Source: Sporosarcina sp. P13
Lineage (GTDB): Bacteria > Bacillota > Bacilli > Bacillales_A > Planococcaceae
Length of the DNA: 50,888 nt
Assembly (NCBI RefSeq): GCF_002743055.1
Contig: NZ_PDYM01000022.1
Coordinates: 1 to 50,888 of the forward strand
Reading direction: 5' to 3'
The notes beneath the pieces were generated by a model that saw nothing but the letters and a program-made list of their open reading frames with translations, had not been told where the DNA came from and did no database searches. The translations under genes and the position numbers were made by a program. Below, in pieces: positions 26,159 through 36,387 of the stretch (within the stretch, counting starts at the first letter, position 1; each line of letters opens with the position of its first letter).

Positions 26159-26941
26159 ATGATGAATTATAAAAAAATTCTAGTAGAGAAAACGGGAAAG
26201 CTTGCCTATATTATTATTAACTCACCAGAGCAACGAAATGCATTGAGTAATGAAACGCTTAATGAAATAAGAGATGCACTGGAGAAGCTGAAAATAGATA
26301 ATGATGCAGAGTGTATTATTTTCACTGGTAACGGAGAACAATCATTTGCAGCAGGCGCAGATATTAGTCAACTGAAAAATCGCATGCCGTTGGATATACT
26401 TGAAAATGGCAGTATGCAGAACCTATATGATTTTATCGAAGCATATGATAAACCAACAATCGCCATGATCAACGGATATGCACTAGGCGGAGGATGCGAG
26501 CTTGCTATGGCGTGTGACATTCGAATTGCTTCTGAAAATGCAAAATTTGGCCTTCCAGAATTGAATCTCGGTGTCATTCCAGGTGCTGGTGGAACCCAAC
26601 GAATGGCTAGATTAATTGGAAAAGGAAGAGCCATTGATTTAATTTTAACAGGAAAAATAATTTCTGCTGAAGAAGCTGTAAAAATAGGGCTGGTTTCGGA
26701 AACTGTACCCTTGAATCAATTAAAAGATGCTGTTGAAAGAACAGCATCCCAAATTTTGGACAAAGGTCCACTGGCTGTAAAGCTCGCAAAAGTGGTTATT
26801 CATGCAGGTTTTGATACCGATATGAAAACTGGTCAATTAATTGAAAGTTTGGCAAAAGGCATTCTTTTTTCAACAGCAGATAAGAATGAAGGGGCTACTG
26901 CTTTCATGGAGAAACGCACTCCGGAGTTTACGTCAAAATAG
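26159..26941 (+). CDS. Enoyl-CoA hydratase, paralogue of the gene at 19417
   Basis: 260 residues, collinear with the 19417-20199 protein and roughly three quarters identical by eye, with the same catalytic Glu114 and Glu134 and the same AAGADISQL motif. Start ATG 26159 or 26162 after GATGAGGTGA. The two genes probably arose by duplication; this copy is now separated from the rest of the island by 6 kb of accessory DNA and is preceded by a dead ligase gene. A strong terminator follows. Confidence 0.94.
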   Translation: MMNYKKILVEKTGKLAYIIINSPEQRNALSNETLNEIRDALEKLKIDNDAECIIFTGNGEQSFAAGADISQLKNRMPLDILENGSMQNLYDFIEAYDKPTIAMINGYALGGGCELAMACDIRIASENAKFGLPELNLGVIPGAGGTQRMARLIGKGRAIDLILTGKIISAEEAVKIGLVSETVPLNQLKDAVERTASQILDKGPLAVKLAKVVIHAGFDTDMKTGQLIESLAKGILFSTADKNEGATAFMEKRTPEFTSK

Positions 26942-26999
26942 ACTGTTTTTATGTAAGCTTAAAATATAAAACACAAACCTCTTCAGTATATATAATAAA

Positions 27000-27047
27000 C
27001 AGCCGCCTTTGCCGATTTTTTCAATCGCAAAGACGGCTGTTTTTTTG
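27000..27047 (+). terminator. Strong Rho-independent terminator
   Basis: AGCCGCCTTTGC (27001-27012) pairs with GCAAAGACGGCT (27027-27038) with a single mismatch, followed by GTTTTTTT. It ends the enoyl-CoA hydratase transcript and may also limit the convergent gene. Confidence 0.9.
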
Positions 27048-27117
27048 GTTTGCTACACATTGCTTGTATGGTCTATGGCCTTGGATGTTACTAAGTTTTT
27101 GTTACGTACCTTTCAAT

Positions 27118-28092
27118 TTAGCGGAATACGTTTTCAGTAGTCAGGTTGAGGTGCACAGTGTCCTCGTCGAAATACTGTACCCCTAAGTAATACTTATCTA
27201 CTCGATAGACATCCAAATGGTTGCCGTAACTTAACACTTCTTTGCCAAATTGTTTTCTGAAAAATGGTCTTAATGACTTTCTATTTCCGTCGAGGTCAGA
27301 GGTTCGGAAGATTCCTCGTACTTTGGCGTTTGGTTTTATTGCATAACTTGAATTACTATTATGATAGAATCCATAATTACCAAGCTCTGAAAAATAGAAA
27401 TTATAGTGTTCGGCTATATCTTGGTAGGCATAAGGATCTTTAACGACTGATTTTAATTTGGAGAAAGACATGCCGAGCGCTCCGGGTACCCATTTCAACT
27501 GCCCTTTTTTAGCTAATGAAGCGAACGTGTTGTCAAAATAAGCGACTTCTTTAGCGGAGCCATTTATATACAACTGATAAAACTTCGACTTAAAAGAGCC
27601 TGAATGTTTACTTGTAGTAGATCCATCATAAAAGGGACTATATTTTTCTATCCCAATTTCTATAATACTTGGGGATATAAACCGGGAATGCATACTCGCA
27701 CCGTCTCCATAGAACATCCCATCCATGAATATATCTCCACTTTTGGTAACACCAACCACTTCAACTGATTCCGTCCCTTCTACCCCAGTCTTGTGATAGA
27801 AATATGTATCACTGTTTTTGGTAACTGTGAAACTGATCTCATGACTCATTATTCCTCCGTGACCTATCCAAAGTACACGACCATCTTTTTTAATGACCGG
27901 TTCTTTACTCGATGTCACATCAATGACTAATGAGTTGCTGAGTTTGATCGGAAATTTTGATTTTTCAGACGACAATGAGTATGCCTTATACACTTTCTCA
28001 TTACTTTTGGCACTAGCCTTGTTTTCTGTAAGAAACATTAGTAATGTAATGGCGAAAAAACACACTGCCAACATTTTGCTAATCTTATTCAT
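27118..28092 (-). CDS. Secreted protein of unknown function
   Basis: 324 residues. The N-terminus MNKISKMLAVCFFAITLLMF followed by a polar region with KASAKS is a Sec signal peptide, probably cut after ASA. The mature part is rich in Ser, Tyr and Lys with beta-strand-like segments and no cysteines; I recognise no family. GGAGA lies just upstream of ATG 28092; an earlier ATG at 28116 has no such site. It is a single gene, convergent with the hydratase gene, with a type B element at 28248-28313 upstream of its promoter region. Confidence 0.8.
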   Translation of the reverse strand: MNKISKMLAVCFFAITLLMFLTENKASAKSNEKVYKAYSLSSEKSKFPIKLSNSLVIDVTSSKEPVIKKDGRVLWIGHGGIMSHEISFTVTKNSDTYFYHKTGVEGTESVEVVGVTKSGDIFMDGMFYGDGASMHSRFISPSIIEIGIEKYSPFYDGSTTSKHSGSFKSKFYQLYINGSAKEVAYFDNTFASLAKKGQLKWVPGALGMSFSKLKSVVKDPYAYQDIAEHYNFYFSELGNYGFYHNSNSSYAIKPNAKVRGIFRTSDLDGNRKSLRPFFRKQFGKEVLSYGNHLDVYRVDKYYLGVQYFDEDTVHLNLTTENVFR

Positions 28093-28247
28093 AGGATTCT
28101 CCTTCGTAAAACACATTTTAATTGTGATCGTTGAAATTACTTGAACTTTGAGTATTACTTTAACTAATTTCTATGCCGTTTGAAAAATTATACAACTGAA
28201 TAACCACCTCTTTTCTCCTGATTCAATTATACTACGTTGGATTGAAA

Positions 28248-28313
28248 AAAGTACCTGTGCATCAAAATTTTATGAATGTTTAAACAAACACGAAAGGTTG
28301 ACGCGTAGGTACC
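28248..28313. repeat. Type B palindromic element (B1)
   Basis: AAAGTACCTGTGCATCAAAA on the left, a central TGTTTAAACA dyad, and GCGTAGGTACCC on the right. Thirty bases further on lies a type A element. Confidence 0.85.
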
Positions 28314-28343
28314 CTACACTAGGATAAAATCTATAAAATTAAA

Positions 28344-28397
28344 AAAGGTACTAGGGTCCAAGGCAATTCAGAATCATTTAGGAACCTGTACCTTTAA
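28344..28397. repeat. Type A palindromic element (A5)
   Basis: AAAGGTACTAGGGTCCAAGG left arm and GGAACCTGTACCTTTA right arm around CAATTCAGAAT; a complete but diverged copy next to B1. Confidence 0.8.
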
Positions 28398-28418
28398 TAA
28401 AAGAAACATACTATCAAT

Positions 28419-28519
28419 TTGCATTAATGCAAAAGAAAATGCAATGCTGCAATGGGTGAGTATTATTCCGATTAATCAGTATATTCGAAATCATTCGATT
28501 AATAATTGCGATTTTGCAA
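28419..28519. promoter_or_regulatory. Three upstream activator sites, TTGCR-N4-TGCAA
   Basis: TTGCATTAATGCAA (28419-28432), ATGCAATGCTGCAA (28439-28452) and TTGCGATTTTGCAA (28506-28519) have the same 14-bp dyad pattern and lie 55-155 bases before a sigma-54 promoter. They are the expected enhancer sites of a sigma-54 activator, most likely the one encoded at 37933-39543. The same pattern occurs three times at 39535-39633. Confidence 0.8.
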
Positions 28520-28572
28520 TTAAAAATGTTTGAATTAAGACGTATGCATTGTTATGAGGGGATTTCAAAAGC

Positions 28573-28588
28573 TGGCACGGTTCTTGCA
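28573..28588 (+). promoter_or_regulatory. Sigma-54 (-24/-12) promoter of the hydantoinase genes
   Basis: TGGCACGGTTCTTGCA matches the TGGCAC-N5-TTGCW consensus exactly, with GG and GC one helical turn apart. It lies 35 bases before the hyuA start and downstream of three activator sites. Confidence 0.92.
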
Positions 28589-28622
28589 ATGTAAATAGCT
28601 ACCACTTACGAGGAGGAATAGT

Positions 28623-30701
28623 ATGAAATTATTTGGCGTAGACGTCGGGGGAACATTTACAGACGTATTCTATAATGACACTGAAAAGCAGCATACTTTT
28701 ATTCATAAGCTTCCTACTACATTAGCTGATCCAGCAATTGGGGTTATAAAAGGAATGATTGAGTTATCAGAAATGAATGGAGTAGCTGTACATGAAATCG
28801 ATCATATATTTCATGGCACTACAATCGGGACGAATGCAATATTGGAATTTGATGGAGCTAAAACAGGGATGATTACTACAAAAGGGTATAAGGATATTCT
28901 GCATATAGGAAGACACCAAAGACCTCAAAACTATTCAATCATGCAGGATATTCCGTGGCAGCATCGTCCCTTGGTTCAAAGAAGAAATCGAAAAACAGTG
29001 AGTGAACGAATGGGCCCAGCAAAAGGTGAAATAATCGAACCGTTGAACGAAGAAGAAGTCATCGCAGCTATTCACGAATTAAAAGAACTGGGTGTTGAAT
29101 CTATTATTGTTGGTTTTCTATTTTCTTACATTAATCCAGAGCATGAAGAAAGGGTAGTGGAATTAATAAAAGAGGAATACCCGGAAGCATTTATAACGAC
29201 ATCTTCAGGTGTGTCTCCTCAGTTTCGAGAGTTCGAGCGATTTACCACAGCAAGTCTAAATGGATTTATAGGTCCAAAAGTGAAAGGCTACATTGATAAT
29301 TTATCATCAGGTTTAAAAGAAGCGAGCATTACTGCAGATTTGCATATTATGTGCTCAAACGGTGGGGTTGCTACCCCAGAAAACATTGCAGAAAAACCTG
29401 TTAATACACTGTTGTCCGGTCCCGCCGCTGGAATCTTGGGAGGAGCCTATGCCGGTGTATTATCCGATCGGAAAAAGCTAATTACTTTTGATGTTGGTGG
29501 AACCAGTGCCGACATCGGGATTGTGACTGAACAAGGATTTGGAGAAGCATCGGCTCGGGATACATGGATTGCCGGATATCCGGTCATGGTTCCGATGATA
29601 GATATCCACACAATCGGTGCTGGTGGGGGAAGTATTGCCTATATAGATGAAGGCGGGCTATTCAAAGTAGGACCAAAAAGTGCAGGTTCAGTTCCCGGTC
29701 CGGCTTGTTACGGGCATGGAGGTACCCTACCAACGATAAGCGATGCAAATGTTGTATTAGGTAGATTAGATCAAGAGAACTTCCTAGGTGGGGAGATGAA
29801 GCTTCATGTTGAAGCGGCACATAAAGTCATAGCTGAACTGGCCGAAAAACTAGAGATGACAAAAGAGGAGACAGCAGAAGGTATTTTAACCATTCTAAAT
29901 AACAATATGGCGAACGCGATTAGAGAAAAAACGATTCAAAAGGGGGCAGACCCTAGAGAATTCTCTTTAGTTGCATTTGGCGGTGCTGGCCCGCTCCATG
30001 CTATTGATGTGGCAAGAGAATTGAAAATCCCGGAAATAATTATACCCGCATATCCAGGGATTAATTCTGCAACTGGGTTGCTAACTACAGACTTGAAATA
30101 CGATGTAATTAAAACCGAATTTATGCTAAGCGACTCTTTAAATCTCTCTATTCTAAATAAGGATTTTCAATCTTTAGAAGAAGGTCTCAAGAAGCAGCTA
30201 TTGAAAGATTTAGTAGAAGAAGAGAACATTTCAATGCAGCGTTTTGTAGAATGCAGATATATCGGTCAAGGATATGAACTGAGAGTGCCCTTCCCATCAG
30301 AAGAATTGACAAATCACAACATTATTGACTGTTTTAACTTATTTCATGAAATTCACAAAAACGAATACGGTCACTCTTTTGAAAGTACTCCCATTGAAAT
30401 TGTAAATATTCGTGTTGTGGGTACTGGTAAAATGCCTAAGCTAAGAAAAGAAAAAGTGAATGGAAGTAGTGATTTAGGGGCCGCTATTGTTAAAAAAGAA
30501 CATGTGCTATTTAGACATAAAGGGGAACTTCAAAAAATGGAAACGCTCCATTATCAGCGTGAGTTACTTCCTGCTGGAAAATGGTTGGAAGGACCAGCAA
30601 TCATCCTTCAAAAAGATACGACGACAGTTATTCCACCAGGCAATCAATTTGTAGTAGAGGAATATGGAAATCTAATTATTAAGGTGGGTGAACAATCATG
30701 A
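28623..30701 (+). CDS. hyuA: Hydantoinase/oxoprolinase subunit A (N-methylhydantoinase A type)
   Basis: 692 residues. The N-terminal [15 protein letters not shown] and the later [15 protein letters not shown] are the phosphate-binding motifs of the ASKHA-like hydantoinase A/oxoprolinase family, which opens five-membered imide or lactam rings with [13 protein letters not shown] near residue 453 is another family block. It works as a complex with HyuB, whose ATG overlaps its stop (ATGA at 30698). GAGGAGG precedes ATG 28623. Relatives also include acetone and acetophenone carboxylases, but the racemase, carbamoylase and NCS1 genes downstream favour a hydantoin-type ring. Confidence 0.93.
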   Translation: MKLFGVDVGGTFTDVFYNDTEKQHTFIHKLPTTLADPAIGVIKGMIELSEMNGVAVHEIDHIFHGTTIGTNAILEFDGAKTGMITTKGYKDILHIGRHQRPQNYSIMQDIPWQHRPLVQRRNRKTVSERMGPAKGEIIEPLNEEEVIAAIHELKELGVESIIVGFLFSYINPEHEERVVELIKEEYPEAFITTSSGVSPQFREFERFTTASLNGFIGPKVKGYIDNLSSGLKEASITADLHIMCSNGGVATPENIAEKPVNTLLSGPAAGILGGAYAGVLSDRKKLITFDVGGTSADIGIVTEQGFGEASARDTWIAGYPVMVPMIDIHTIGAGGGSIAYIDEGGLFKVGPKSAGSVPGPACYGHGGTLPTISDANVVLGRLDQENFLGGEMKLHVEAAHKVIAELAEKLEMTKEETAEGILTILNNNMANAIREKTIQKGADPREFSLVAFGGAGPLHAIDVARELKIPEIIIPAYPGINSATGLLTTDLKYDVIKTEFMLSDSLNLSILNKDFQSLEEGLKKQLLKDLVEEENISMQRFVECRYIGQGYELRVPFPSEELTNHNIIDCFNLFHEIHKNEYGHSFESTPIEIVNIRVVGTGKMPKLRKEKVNGSSDLGAAIVKKEHVLFRHKGELQKMETLHYQRELLPAGKWLEGPAIILQKDTTTVIPPGNQFVVEEYGNLIIKVGEQS

Positions 30702-32482
30702 GTACGAAGATTAGCAAAGTAATAGATCCAGTTACCATGCAAGTAGTTTTAGGAGCATTGGAGAATGCGGCTATTGAAATGGGACATAAGCTAGCCCGCA
30801 TGTCCTATTCCAGTATTATTCGCGAGTCAGAAGATTTCGGATGTGCGTTGGTTGACATAAAAGGTCGACAGCTTTGTGAATCTACTCATAGTACTCCGCT
30901 TCAATCGGGTCCGATTCCAGGATATGTGAAGGGAATCAGACAAGTTATGGAAGAGAGAGGGGATCAGTTTGAGCCTGGGGATGTTATTTTGCATAATTCA
31001 ACATACCATGGCGCATCGCATGGACCTGATTTTGGATTGTGTATACCGGTATTTTATGAAAAAAGCTTAATTGGTTTTTCTGTAACTACTGCTCATCATT
31101 TGGATGTCGGTGCTTCTACCCCAGGAAGTTGTGGGATTGTTGATGCTGTGGATGCATATGCAGAAGGACTTCAATTTAAAGCGATTAAAGTATATGAAAA
31201 AGGAAAAAAGAATACGTTTGTGTGGAATATTTTAGAGGATAATATTCGAAGTTCGGACTTGGTTGTTGGAGACATTGGGGCACAAATAGCAGCGGCAAGA
31301 ATTGGGGTCGAACGCTATTTGGAAATCATCAATAAATATGGCTTAGAAACAGTAGAAGCTACAGCGGAAGGGTTGACTAACTACTCCGAGAAAATGATGC
31401 GCAATGCTATTAACAAGCTTCCAGATGGAGAGTATTACGCAGAAGGATTAATGGATGGCTATTTAGATAGTGATGATCCTACGAAAAAAGATCTAAAGAT
31501 TGCAGTCACTTTGAAAGTGCAGGGAGATCAGTTGGTTGTCGATTTAACTGGAACATCGCGGCAAATCGATGACAAGCCGATTAATATGCCTTTGGAAGGA
31601 ACGGTAGATATAGCAATCTATCTAACATTGCGCTCAATTTTATTGGATTCGGAGGATTATGGGAACTTCCCTCAAAACACAGGATTAACACGGCCCATTA
31701 CAATAATTGCACCAGAAGGAACACTCTGTAACCCTATTTTCCCGGCACCTACAATTGCACGATTTTGCCAAGGAAATGTAGTGGCGGACACTTTAATGAG
31801 GGCGTTAGCTGAAGTTGTTCCAAAACAAGTAAGCGCTGGGGTGGGAAATCTAAAGGTATTAGCCATGAGTGGAAAAAAAGGTAAGGACTACTGGGTGTAC
31901 ATGGACATCATGGAAGGAAGCTATGGTGGGCGTTATGGAAAAGATGGGATGGATTCAGTAGACACGCTGTATGCAAATACTAGAAATAACCCAATTGAAG
32001 ATATTGAATCACATTATCCATTACGCGTAACGAAATACGAGTTGCGCAATCATGATTGTGCTCCGGGAAAATGGCGTGGCGGTATTGGTTCGATAAGAGA
32101 AATAACTTTTCTTGAGAATGGAAGCTTTTCACTTGAAGGCGATGGACATAAATACGAACCATGGGGATTTGCGGATGGAAAAGACGGAAAAGTCGGTGAT
32201 CTTTCCATTCGATATCCTGATGGGACAGAAAAGAAATTACCTTCGAAAATTTCTAATACTACTGTGCAAAGTGGCAGTTCTTTAAAAATGACGGGACCAT
32301 GTGGGGGCGGTTACGGTAACCCATTAGAAAGAAGTCCCCAAGCTGTCTACGAGGATTATTTAGATGATTATATTTTGATTGAACAAGTAAAAGAAGAATA
32401 TGGCGTCGTCATTACCGAGGAGGGTACGTTGGACTTAAATGAAACTGATAAACTGAGAAAATCATTGTCTCGGTTATACTAA
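30698..32482 (+). CDS. hyuB: Hydantoinase/oxoprolinase subunit B (N-methylhydantoinase B type)
   Basis: 594 residues, full length for HyuB. It opens with [20 protein letters not shown], has the [12 protein letters not shown] and [12 protein letters not shown] blocks with candidate metal-binding His residues, and ends with a glycine-rich [15 protein letters not shown]. It overlaps hyuA by four bases, so the two subunits are co-translated. With HyuA it would hydrolyse hydantoin-like compounds to N-carbamoyl amino acids at the cost of ATP. The substrate is inferred from the neighbours only. Confidence 0.93.
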   Translation: MSTKISKVIDPVTMQVVLGALENAAIEMGHKLARMSYSSIIRESEDFGCALVDIKGRQLCESTHSTPLQSGPIPGYVKGIRQVMEERGDQFEPGDVILHNSTYHGASHGPDFGLCIPVFYEKSLIGFSVTTAHHLDVGASTPGSCGIVDAVDAYAEGLQFKAIKVYEKGKKNTFVWNILEDNIRSSDLVVGDIGAQIAAARIGVERYLEIINKYGLETVEATAEGLTNYSEKMMRNAINKLPDGEYYAEGLMDGYLDSDDPTKKDLKIAVTLKVQGDQLVVDLTGTSRQIDDKPINMPLEGTVDIAIYLTLRSILLDSEDYGNFPQNTGLTRPITIIAPEGTLCNPIFPAPTIARFCQGNVVADTLMRALAEVVPKQVSAGVGNLKVLAMSGKKGKDYWVYMDIMEGSYGGRYGKDGMDSVDTLYANTRNNPIEDIESHYPLRVTKYELRNHDCAPGKWRGGIGSIREITFLENGSFSLEGDGHKYEPWGFADGKDGKVGDLSIRYPDGTEKKLPSKISNTTVQSGSSLKMTGPCGGGYGNPLERSPQAVYEDYLDDYILIEQVKEEYGVVITEEGTLDLNETDKLRKSLSRLY

Positions 32483-32506
32483 TCCAGTTAAACGGTTATT
32501 AAGAAA

Positions 32507-32578
32507 GGTGCAGTAGAGCTAACCCGAGTCAAGTAAAGACTGTTCCCATTAAGTTAGGATAAACAGTACTACTGCACC
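32507..32578. repeat. 72-base nested inverted repeat
   Basis: GGTGCAGTAG (32507-32516) and CTACTGCACC (32569-32578) are perfect complements 52 bases apart. Inside lie further pairs, CTAAC with GTTAG and ACTGTT with AACAGT. It may be a folded RNA element between hyuB and the permease gene, or the ends of a tiny mobile element. No open frame and no T-run. Confidence 0.55.
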
Positions 32579-32798
32579 GTGAATAACTGCAATTTATTAG
32601 TTGGGGTAACTTCTCGCTCTCATATTTTCTTCTTCATTCACCACCAGACGAAAAACGTATTTTCTTATGTGAACGGTCAATCGTCCTCCAGAAATGCCCT
32701 GAAAATATTTGGTTTCAGATTCGGTTAAGATCTTTGCACTGCTCAGATTGATCCGAGAATTACCACGTGATTACATGTTGGCAAAGGAGATGATGGTA
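32579..32798. other. Leader before the first NCS1 permease gene
   Basis: An open frame from TTG 32709 runs into the permease, but its first 30 codons have no ribosome site and do not look like an NCS1 N-terminus; AAAGGAG at 32784-32789 marks the true start region. Nothing else is seen. Confidence 0.4.
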
Positions 32799-34223
32799 TT
32801 GAAGGATAAAGAAAAAGGACTTAGTTTATCCGGTAAAGATATAATGCCTACAACGGAGAAAGAGAAAAGTATTTCAACTTTTGCCTTTTTATTATTATGG
32901 ATTGGTATTGCCGTGCAACTCGTAACGTTTATAGCAGCTGCACAGTTGTATCCGGCTTTGTCTCCGACTCAAATAATAATAGCTTGTATTATTGGGAATT
33001 TGATAGTTGCCTTACTCTTAACATTACTCGGAGATATAGGGATTAAGTACGGTATTCCTTTCGCTGTTTATATAAGAGCTTGTTTTGGATATTTAGGTAC
33101 ACATATTCCTGCTCTTTTAAGAGCACTTCCCGCCATATTCTGGTTTGGATTTCAAACCTGGATGGGGGCCTATGCTTTGAATGTGATTATGGAAATGGTA
33201 ACCGGATATTCTAATTTAACATTGCTCATTATCGTATTTGGTGCAATCCAAATAATTAATACAGCCATGGGTATTAAATCCATTACAAAGTTTCAATGGC
33301 TGGCTGCCCCAAGCATTCTACTAATAGGAATCTATCTTCAATATGTTGTGATGAAAAGTCATAATTTATCATTCACCGAAATATTTTCAAAAAGTGGAGA
33401 AGGAGGTTCCTCCATGGGCTATGCGGTCGTTGTTATGATGGGAACCTATATAACAATGGCTCTAAATGCTCCGGACTTTACCCGATTCTTAAAAGTGAAT
33501 GCCATAAAAGGTGAAAATAACTGGTGGAAATTAAACAAAGGTAGTCTAATTGGCCACACATTCGGTCTAGTTGGGGCTATGTTAATGTTTACAATATTAG
33601 GATTAACGAGTGGGGTTGCAACCGGGAATTGGAATCCTATTGATGTAATGGTAGCAACAATTGGAAAAGATAATCCCTTCTTATTAGTAGTTTGTCTACT
33701 ATTTATAATACTGGCGCAATGGTCGACCAATATTAGTGCTAACCTTTTACCACCGGGATATATAATTGTAAACTTTTTCCCTAGGAAGATATCTTTTGCA
33801 ACGGGCGCGATTATTGCAGGGACTGTTGGATTATTAATGCAACCGTGGAACTTCGCTGAATATATACCACAAATATTAGTCCTTATCACGGCAGTACTAG
33901 CACCAATTGTTGGGATCATGTTTGCAGATTATTATGTATTGAGAAAAAGAACATTAAATATTGATGAGTTATATAAGGTGGACGGACAATATAAATATTG
34001 GAATAATGTTAATCCGGCAGCAATCATTGCGTATATACCAGCTGGATTATCGGTCATTCTGTTTCCGGAATATGGATTCTTTACAGCGTTGATTATTGCA
34101 GCAGTATTGTATTATGTACTTATGAAGTTTTGGATTTGTAAAATCTATGACCAACCAGAAATTACAAGAAAAGACTTAATTCCATTAGTCCCTGATTTAA
34201 ACAAAGTGAATGAAATTGAATAG
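32799..34223 (+). CDS. NCS1 family permease (hydantoin/allantoin/purine-type) 1
   Basis: About 474 residues with twelve membrane helices. Early blocks [40 protein letters not shown] and [18 protein letters not shown] are typical of nucleobase:cation symporter-1 proteins such as Mhp1 and PucI. It should import hydantoins, allantoin or a nucleobase with Na+ or H+. The TTG at 32799 is nine bases from AAAGGAG; ATGs at 32790 and 32793 are closer. It stands between the hydantoinase and racemase genes, so the pathway substrate is its likely cargo. Confidence 0.92.
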   Translation: MKDKEKGLSLSGKDIMPTTEKEKSISTFAFLLLWIGIAVQLVTFIAAAQLYPALSPTQIIIACIIGNLIVALLLTLLGDIGIKYGIPFAVYIRACFGYLGTHIPALLRALPAIFWFGFQTWMGAYALNVIMEMVTGYSNLTLLIIVFGAIQIINTAMGIKSITKFQWLAAPSILLIGIYLQYVVMKSHNLSFTEIFSKSGEGGSSMGYAVVVMMGTYITMALNAPDFTRFLKVNAIKGENNWWKLNKGSLIGHTFGLVGAMLMFTILGLTSGVATGNWNPIDVMVATIGKDNPFLLVVCLLFIILAQWSTNISANLLPPGYIIVNFFPRKISFATGAIIAGTVGLLMQPWNFAEYIPQILVLITAVLAPIVGIMFADYYVLRKRTLNIDELYKVDGQYKYWNNVNPAAIIAYIPAGLSVILFPEYGFFTALIIAAVLYYVLMKFWICKIYDQPEITRKDLIPLVPDLNKVNEIE

Positions 34224-34328
34224 AGGCCATAACTAAAAAACGATTTGGTGATTGACCGAAATAGGCTCTGATTCTTTGTTTACTTAGCAAGTAGCAATGA
34301 AGCGTATTTTTGAATAGGGGGAAAAACG

Positions 34329-35060
34329 ATGAGAATTAAAGTTATTAATCCAAATACTACACTAGAGATGACAAAAAGTATTGAACAAGCAGCAAAACAT
34401 GGTGCTCGAGAGGATACAGAAATACTTGCTGTCAGTCCAAAAATGGGGCCGATTTCTATAGAGTCATATTATGACGAGTATTTGAGTATACCCGGGGTTT
34501 TAGAAGAGATAAAAAATGGTGAAGAAGAAGGTGTAGATGCGTTTGTAATTGCATGTTGGGGAGATCCCGGTCTACATGCAGCTAGGGAAATGACAGATAA
34601 ACCTGTTGTGGGGATTGCGGAGGCATCGTTATATCTCGCTTCTATGCTTGCGGCAAGATTTTCAGTAGTTACAGTATTACCGAGAATCAAAACCATGTTG
34701 GAAGAACTTGTAGATTCTTATGGGATGGGTAAAAAAGTCGCGAACATCCGAACAACACCTTTGTGTGTAATAGATTTTGAAAAAGATCCCGAAAGAGGAA
34801 TGGCCATGTTAAAAGAGGAAGGCAAGAGAGCTATTGAAGAAGATCATGCGGAAGCGATTCTTCTAGGATGTGCAGGAATGGCAGATTTTGCAGATAGTCT
34901 AGAGAAAGAGTTCGGTGTACCAGTAATTGATGGAGTAGTAGCTGGCGTTAAATTTGCCGAAGTACTGGTGGATTTAGGTAAAAAAACAAGTAAATTAAAA
35001 ACGTATAAGTACCCAGAAAAAAAGGAGTACACGGGGATACTAAGTCAGTTTACTCAATAA
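34329..35060 (+). CDS. hyuE: Asp/Glu/hydantoin racemase family protein
   Basis: 243 residues. It starts IKVINPNTTLEMT and has the two catalytic cysteines of the family, Cys76 (IACWGDPGL) and Cys181 (LLGCAGMAD), which abstract and donate the alpha-proton from opposite faces. GIAEAS near 95-100 is also conserved. Hydantoin and allantoin racemases share this form. In this locus it would interconvert the isomers so that the hydantoinase and carbamoylase can use both. ATG 34329 follows AGGGGG. Confidence 0.92.
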   Translation: MRIKVINPNTTLEMTKSIEQAAKHGAREDTEILAVSPKMGPISIESYYDEYLSIPGVLEEIKNGEEEGVDAFVIACWGDPGLHAAREMTDKPVVGIAEASLYLASMLAARFSVVTVLPRIKTMLEELVDSYGMGKKVANIRTTPLCVIDFEKDPERGMAMLKEEGKRAIEEDHAEAILLGCAGMADFADSLEKEFGVPVIDGVVAGVKFAEVLVDLGKKTSKLKTYKYPEKKEYTGILSQFTQ

Positions 35061-35114
35061 AGAAGCATGGTTGGTAGAAGAACTAGTAGCACGGTGAAAA
35101 GGAGAGTGCACAAA

Positions 35115-36368
35115 ATGCAAACTTCACAAAGGATAAATTCTTTTCGATTATTTCAAAGAGTATTAGCGTTAGGTGAAGTTGGGAGAACGGAAAAGGGTGG
35201 AGTCACTCGGAGGGCATTAACTGAAGAAGACAAAAAAGGGCACAAACTCGTTTCACGATGGATGAAAGAAAGTGGAATGACTGTCCGCTATGATAATTTC
35301 GGTAATTTAATCGGTTGTAAAGAGGGAACAGAACCGGGATTGTCACCCGTGATCATCGGGTCGCATATTGATTCAGTAAAAAATGGCGGCCGATTTGATG
35401 GGATTATCGGTGTGTTGGGTGGAATTGAAATCGCGCAAGTTCTTAAGGAAGAAAATTTCACGCACAAAAGGTCTTTAGAAGTTATTGCTTTTTGTGAAGA
35501 AGAAGGTTCGCGTTTTAACGATGGTCTATTTGGAAGTAGAGGCGTCGTCGGAAAAATAACCCAAGAAGACTTGCGAAAAACAGATGAAAAAAATATTACA
35601 CGTTATGAAGCGCTTTTGAATTTTTCTGATGAGATAGACCCGCAGAAGATCGATCAATCCATCTTGAGCGTGAAAGATGTATTTGTATATTTAGAAATGC
35701 ATATTGAACAGGGGCCTTTACTTGAGGAAGAGGATTGTGCGGTAGGAATTGTAACGCATATTGCAGGTCCACATTGGATGAATTTCACCATAACTGGAGA
35801 AGCGGGGCATGCGGGCACGGTTCCTATGCATTTGAGGAAAGATCCAGTTCCGGCAGCATCGGAAATTATTCTTTATATTGAAAATGTCTGCAGTGATCCC
35901 AACATGAAAGAAACTGTTGGAACTGTAGGTATCGTCGAAGTTGAACCAGGAGGAAGCAATATCATTCCAAGTAAAGTGAGATTTTCTCTTGATTTACGGG
36001 ATATTGATTTGAAGAGAAGAGAAGATCTTTATGAAAAAGTGTGCGGAAAAGTACATGAGGTGTGCGAGAAACGTCAGTTGCAGTGGCGGGTTGATGAAGG
36101 AATGAGAGTCCCTCCAGTATCATGTGCACCAAGAGTAACCAATCAGCTGTTAAAAAGCATGGAGTCTTTAGGGTTGCCACAAAAGACAATGGTCAGTGGC
36201 GCCGGACATGATGCCATGTTACTGGCGGAGATAGCGGAAATGGGAATGGTTTTTGTTAGATGCAGAAAAGGTATAAGCCATCATCCTGACGAGTGGGCAG
36301 ATCAGGATGATATTGCAAAAGGTACGAATGTACTCTTGGAATCCGCAAGAGTATTTCTAAATGAATAG
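35115..36368 (+). CDS. hyuC: N-carbamoyl-L-amino acid hydrolase / allantoate amidohydrolase family (M20)
   Basis: 417 residues. Probable di-metal ligands: His84 (GSHIDS), Asp95 (GGRFDG), Glu129-Glu130 (FCEEEGSRF), His196 (MHIEQGP) and His390 (SHHPDEW); the GEAGHAGTVPM dimerisation-domain block is present. It splits carbamoyl amino acids to amino acid, CO2 and ammonia, or the related ureide allantoate. AAAGGAG before ATG 35115 decides the start over ATG 35067. It follows the racemase closely and overlaps the reading frame leader of the second permease, completing the hydantoin-to-amino-acid route. Confidence 0.93.
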   Translation: MQTSQRINSFRLFQRVLALGEVGRTEKGGVTRRALTEEDKKGHKLVSRWMKESGMTVRYDNFGNLIGCKEGTEPGLSPVIIGSHIDSVKNGGRFDGIIGVLGGIEIAQVLKEENFTHKRSLEVIAFCEEEGSRFNDGLFGSRGVVGKITQEDLRKTDEKNITRYEALLNFSDEIDPQKIDQSILSVKDVFVYLEMHIEQGPLLEEEDCAVGIVTHIAGPHWMNFTITGEAGHAGTVPMHLRKDPVPAASEIILYIENVCSDPNMKETVGTVGIVEVEPGGSNIIPSKVRFSLDLRDIDLKRREDLYEKVCGKVHEVCEKRQLQWRVDEGMRVPPVSCAPRVTNQLLKSMESLGLPQKTMVSGAGHDAMLLAEIAEMGMVFVRCRKGISHHPDEWADQDDIAKGTNVLLESARVFLNE

Positions 36369-36387
36369 GAAAAGGGAGAGTGGAAAT

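Noticed and set aside
27893..28144. 83-residue frame on the plus strand
   Set aside because: It is antisense to the signal-peptide end of the secreted protein gene, which has the better start and ribosome site.
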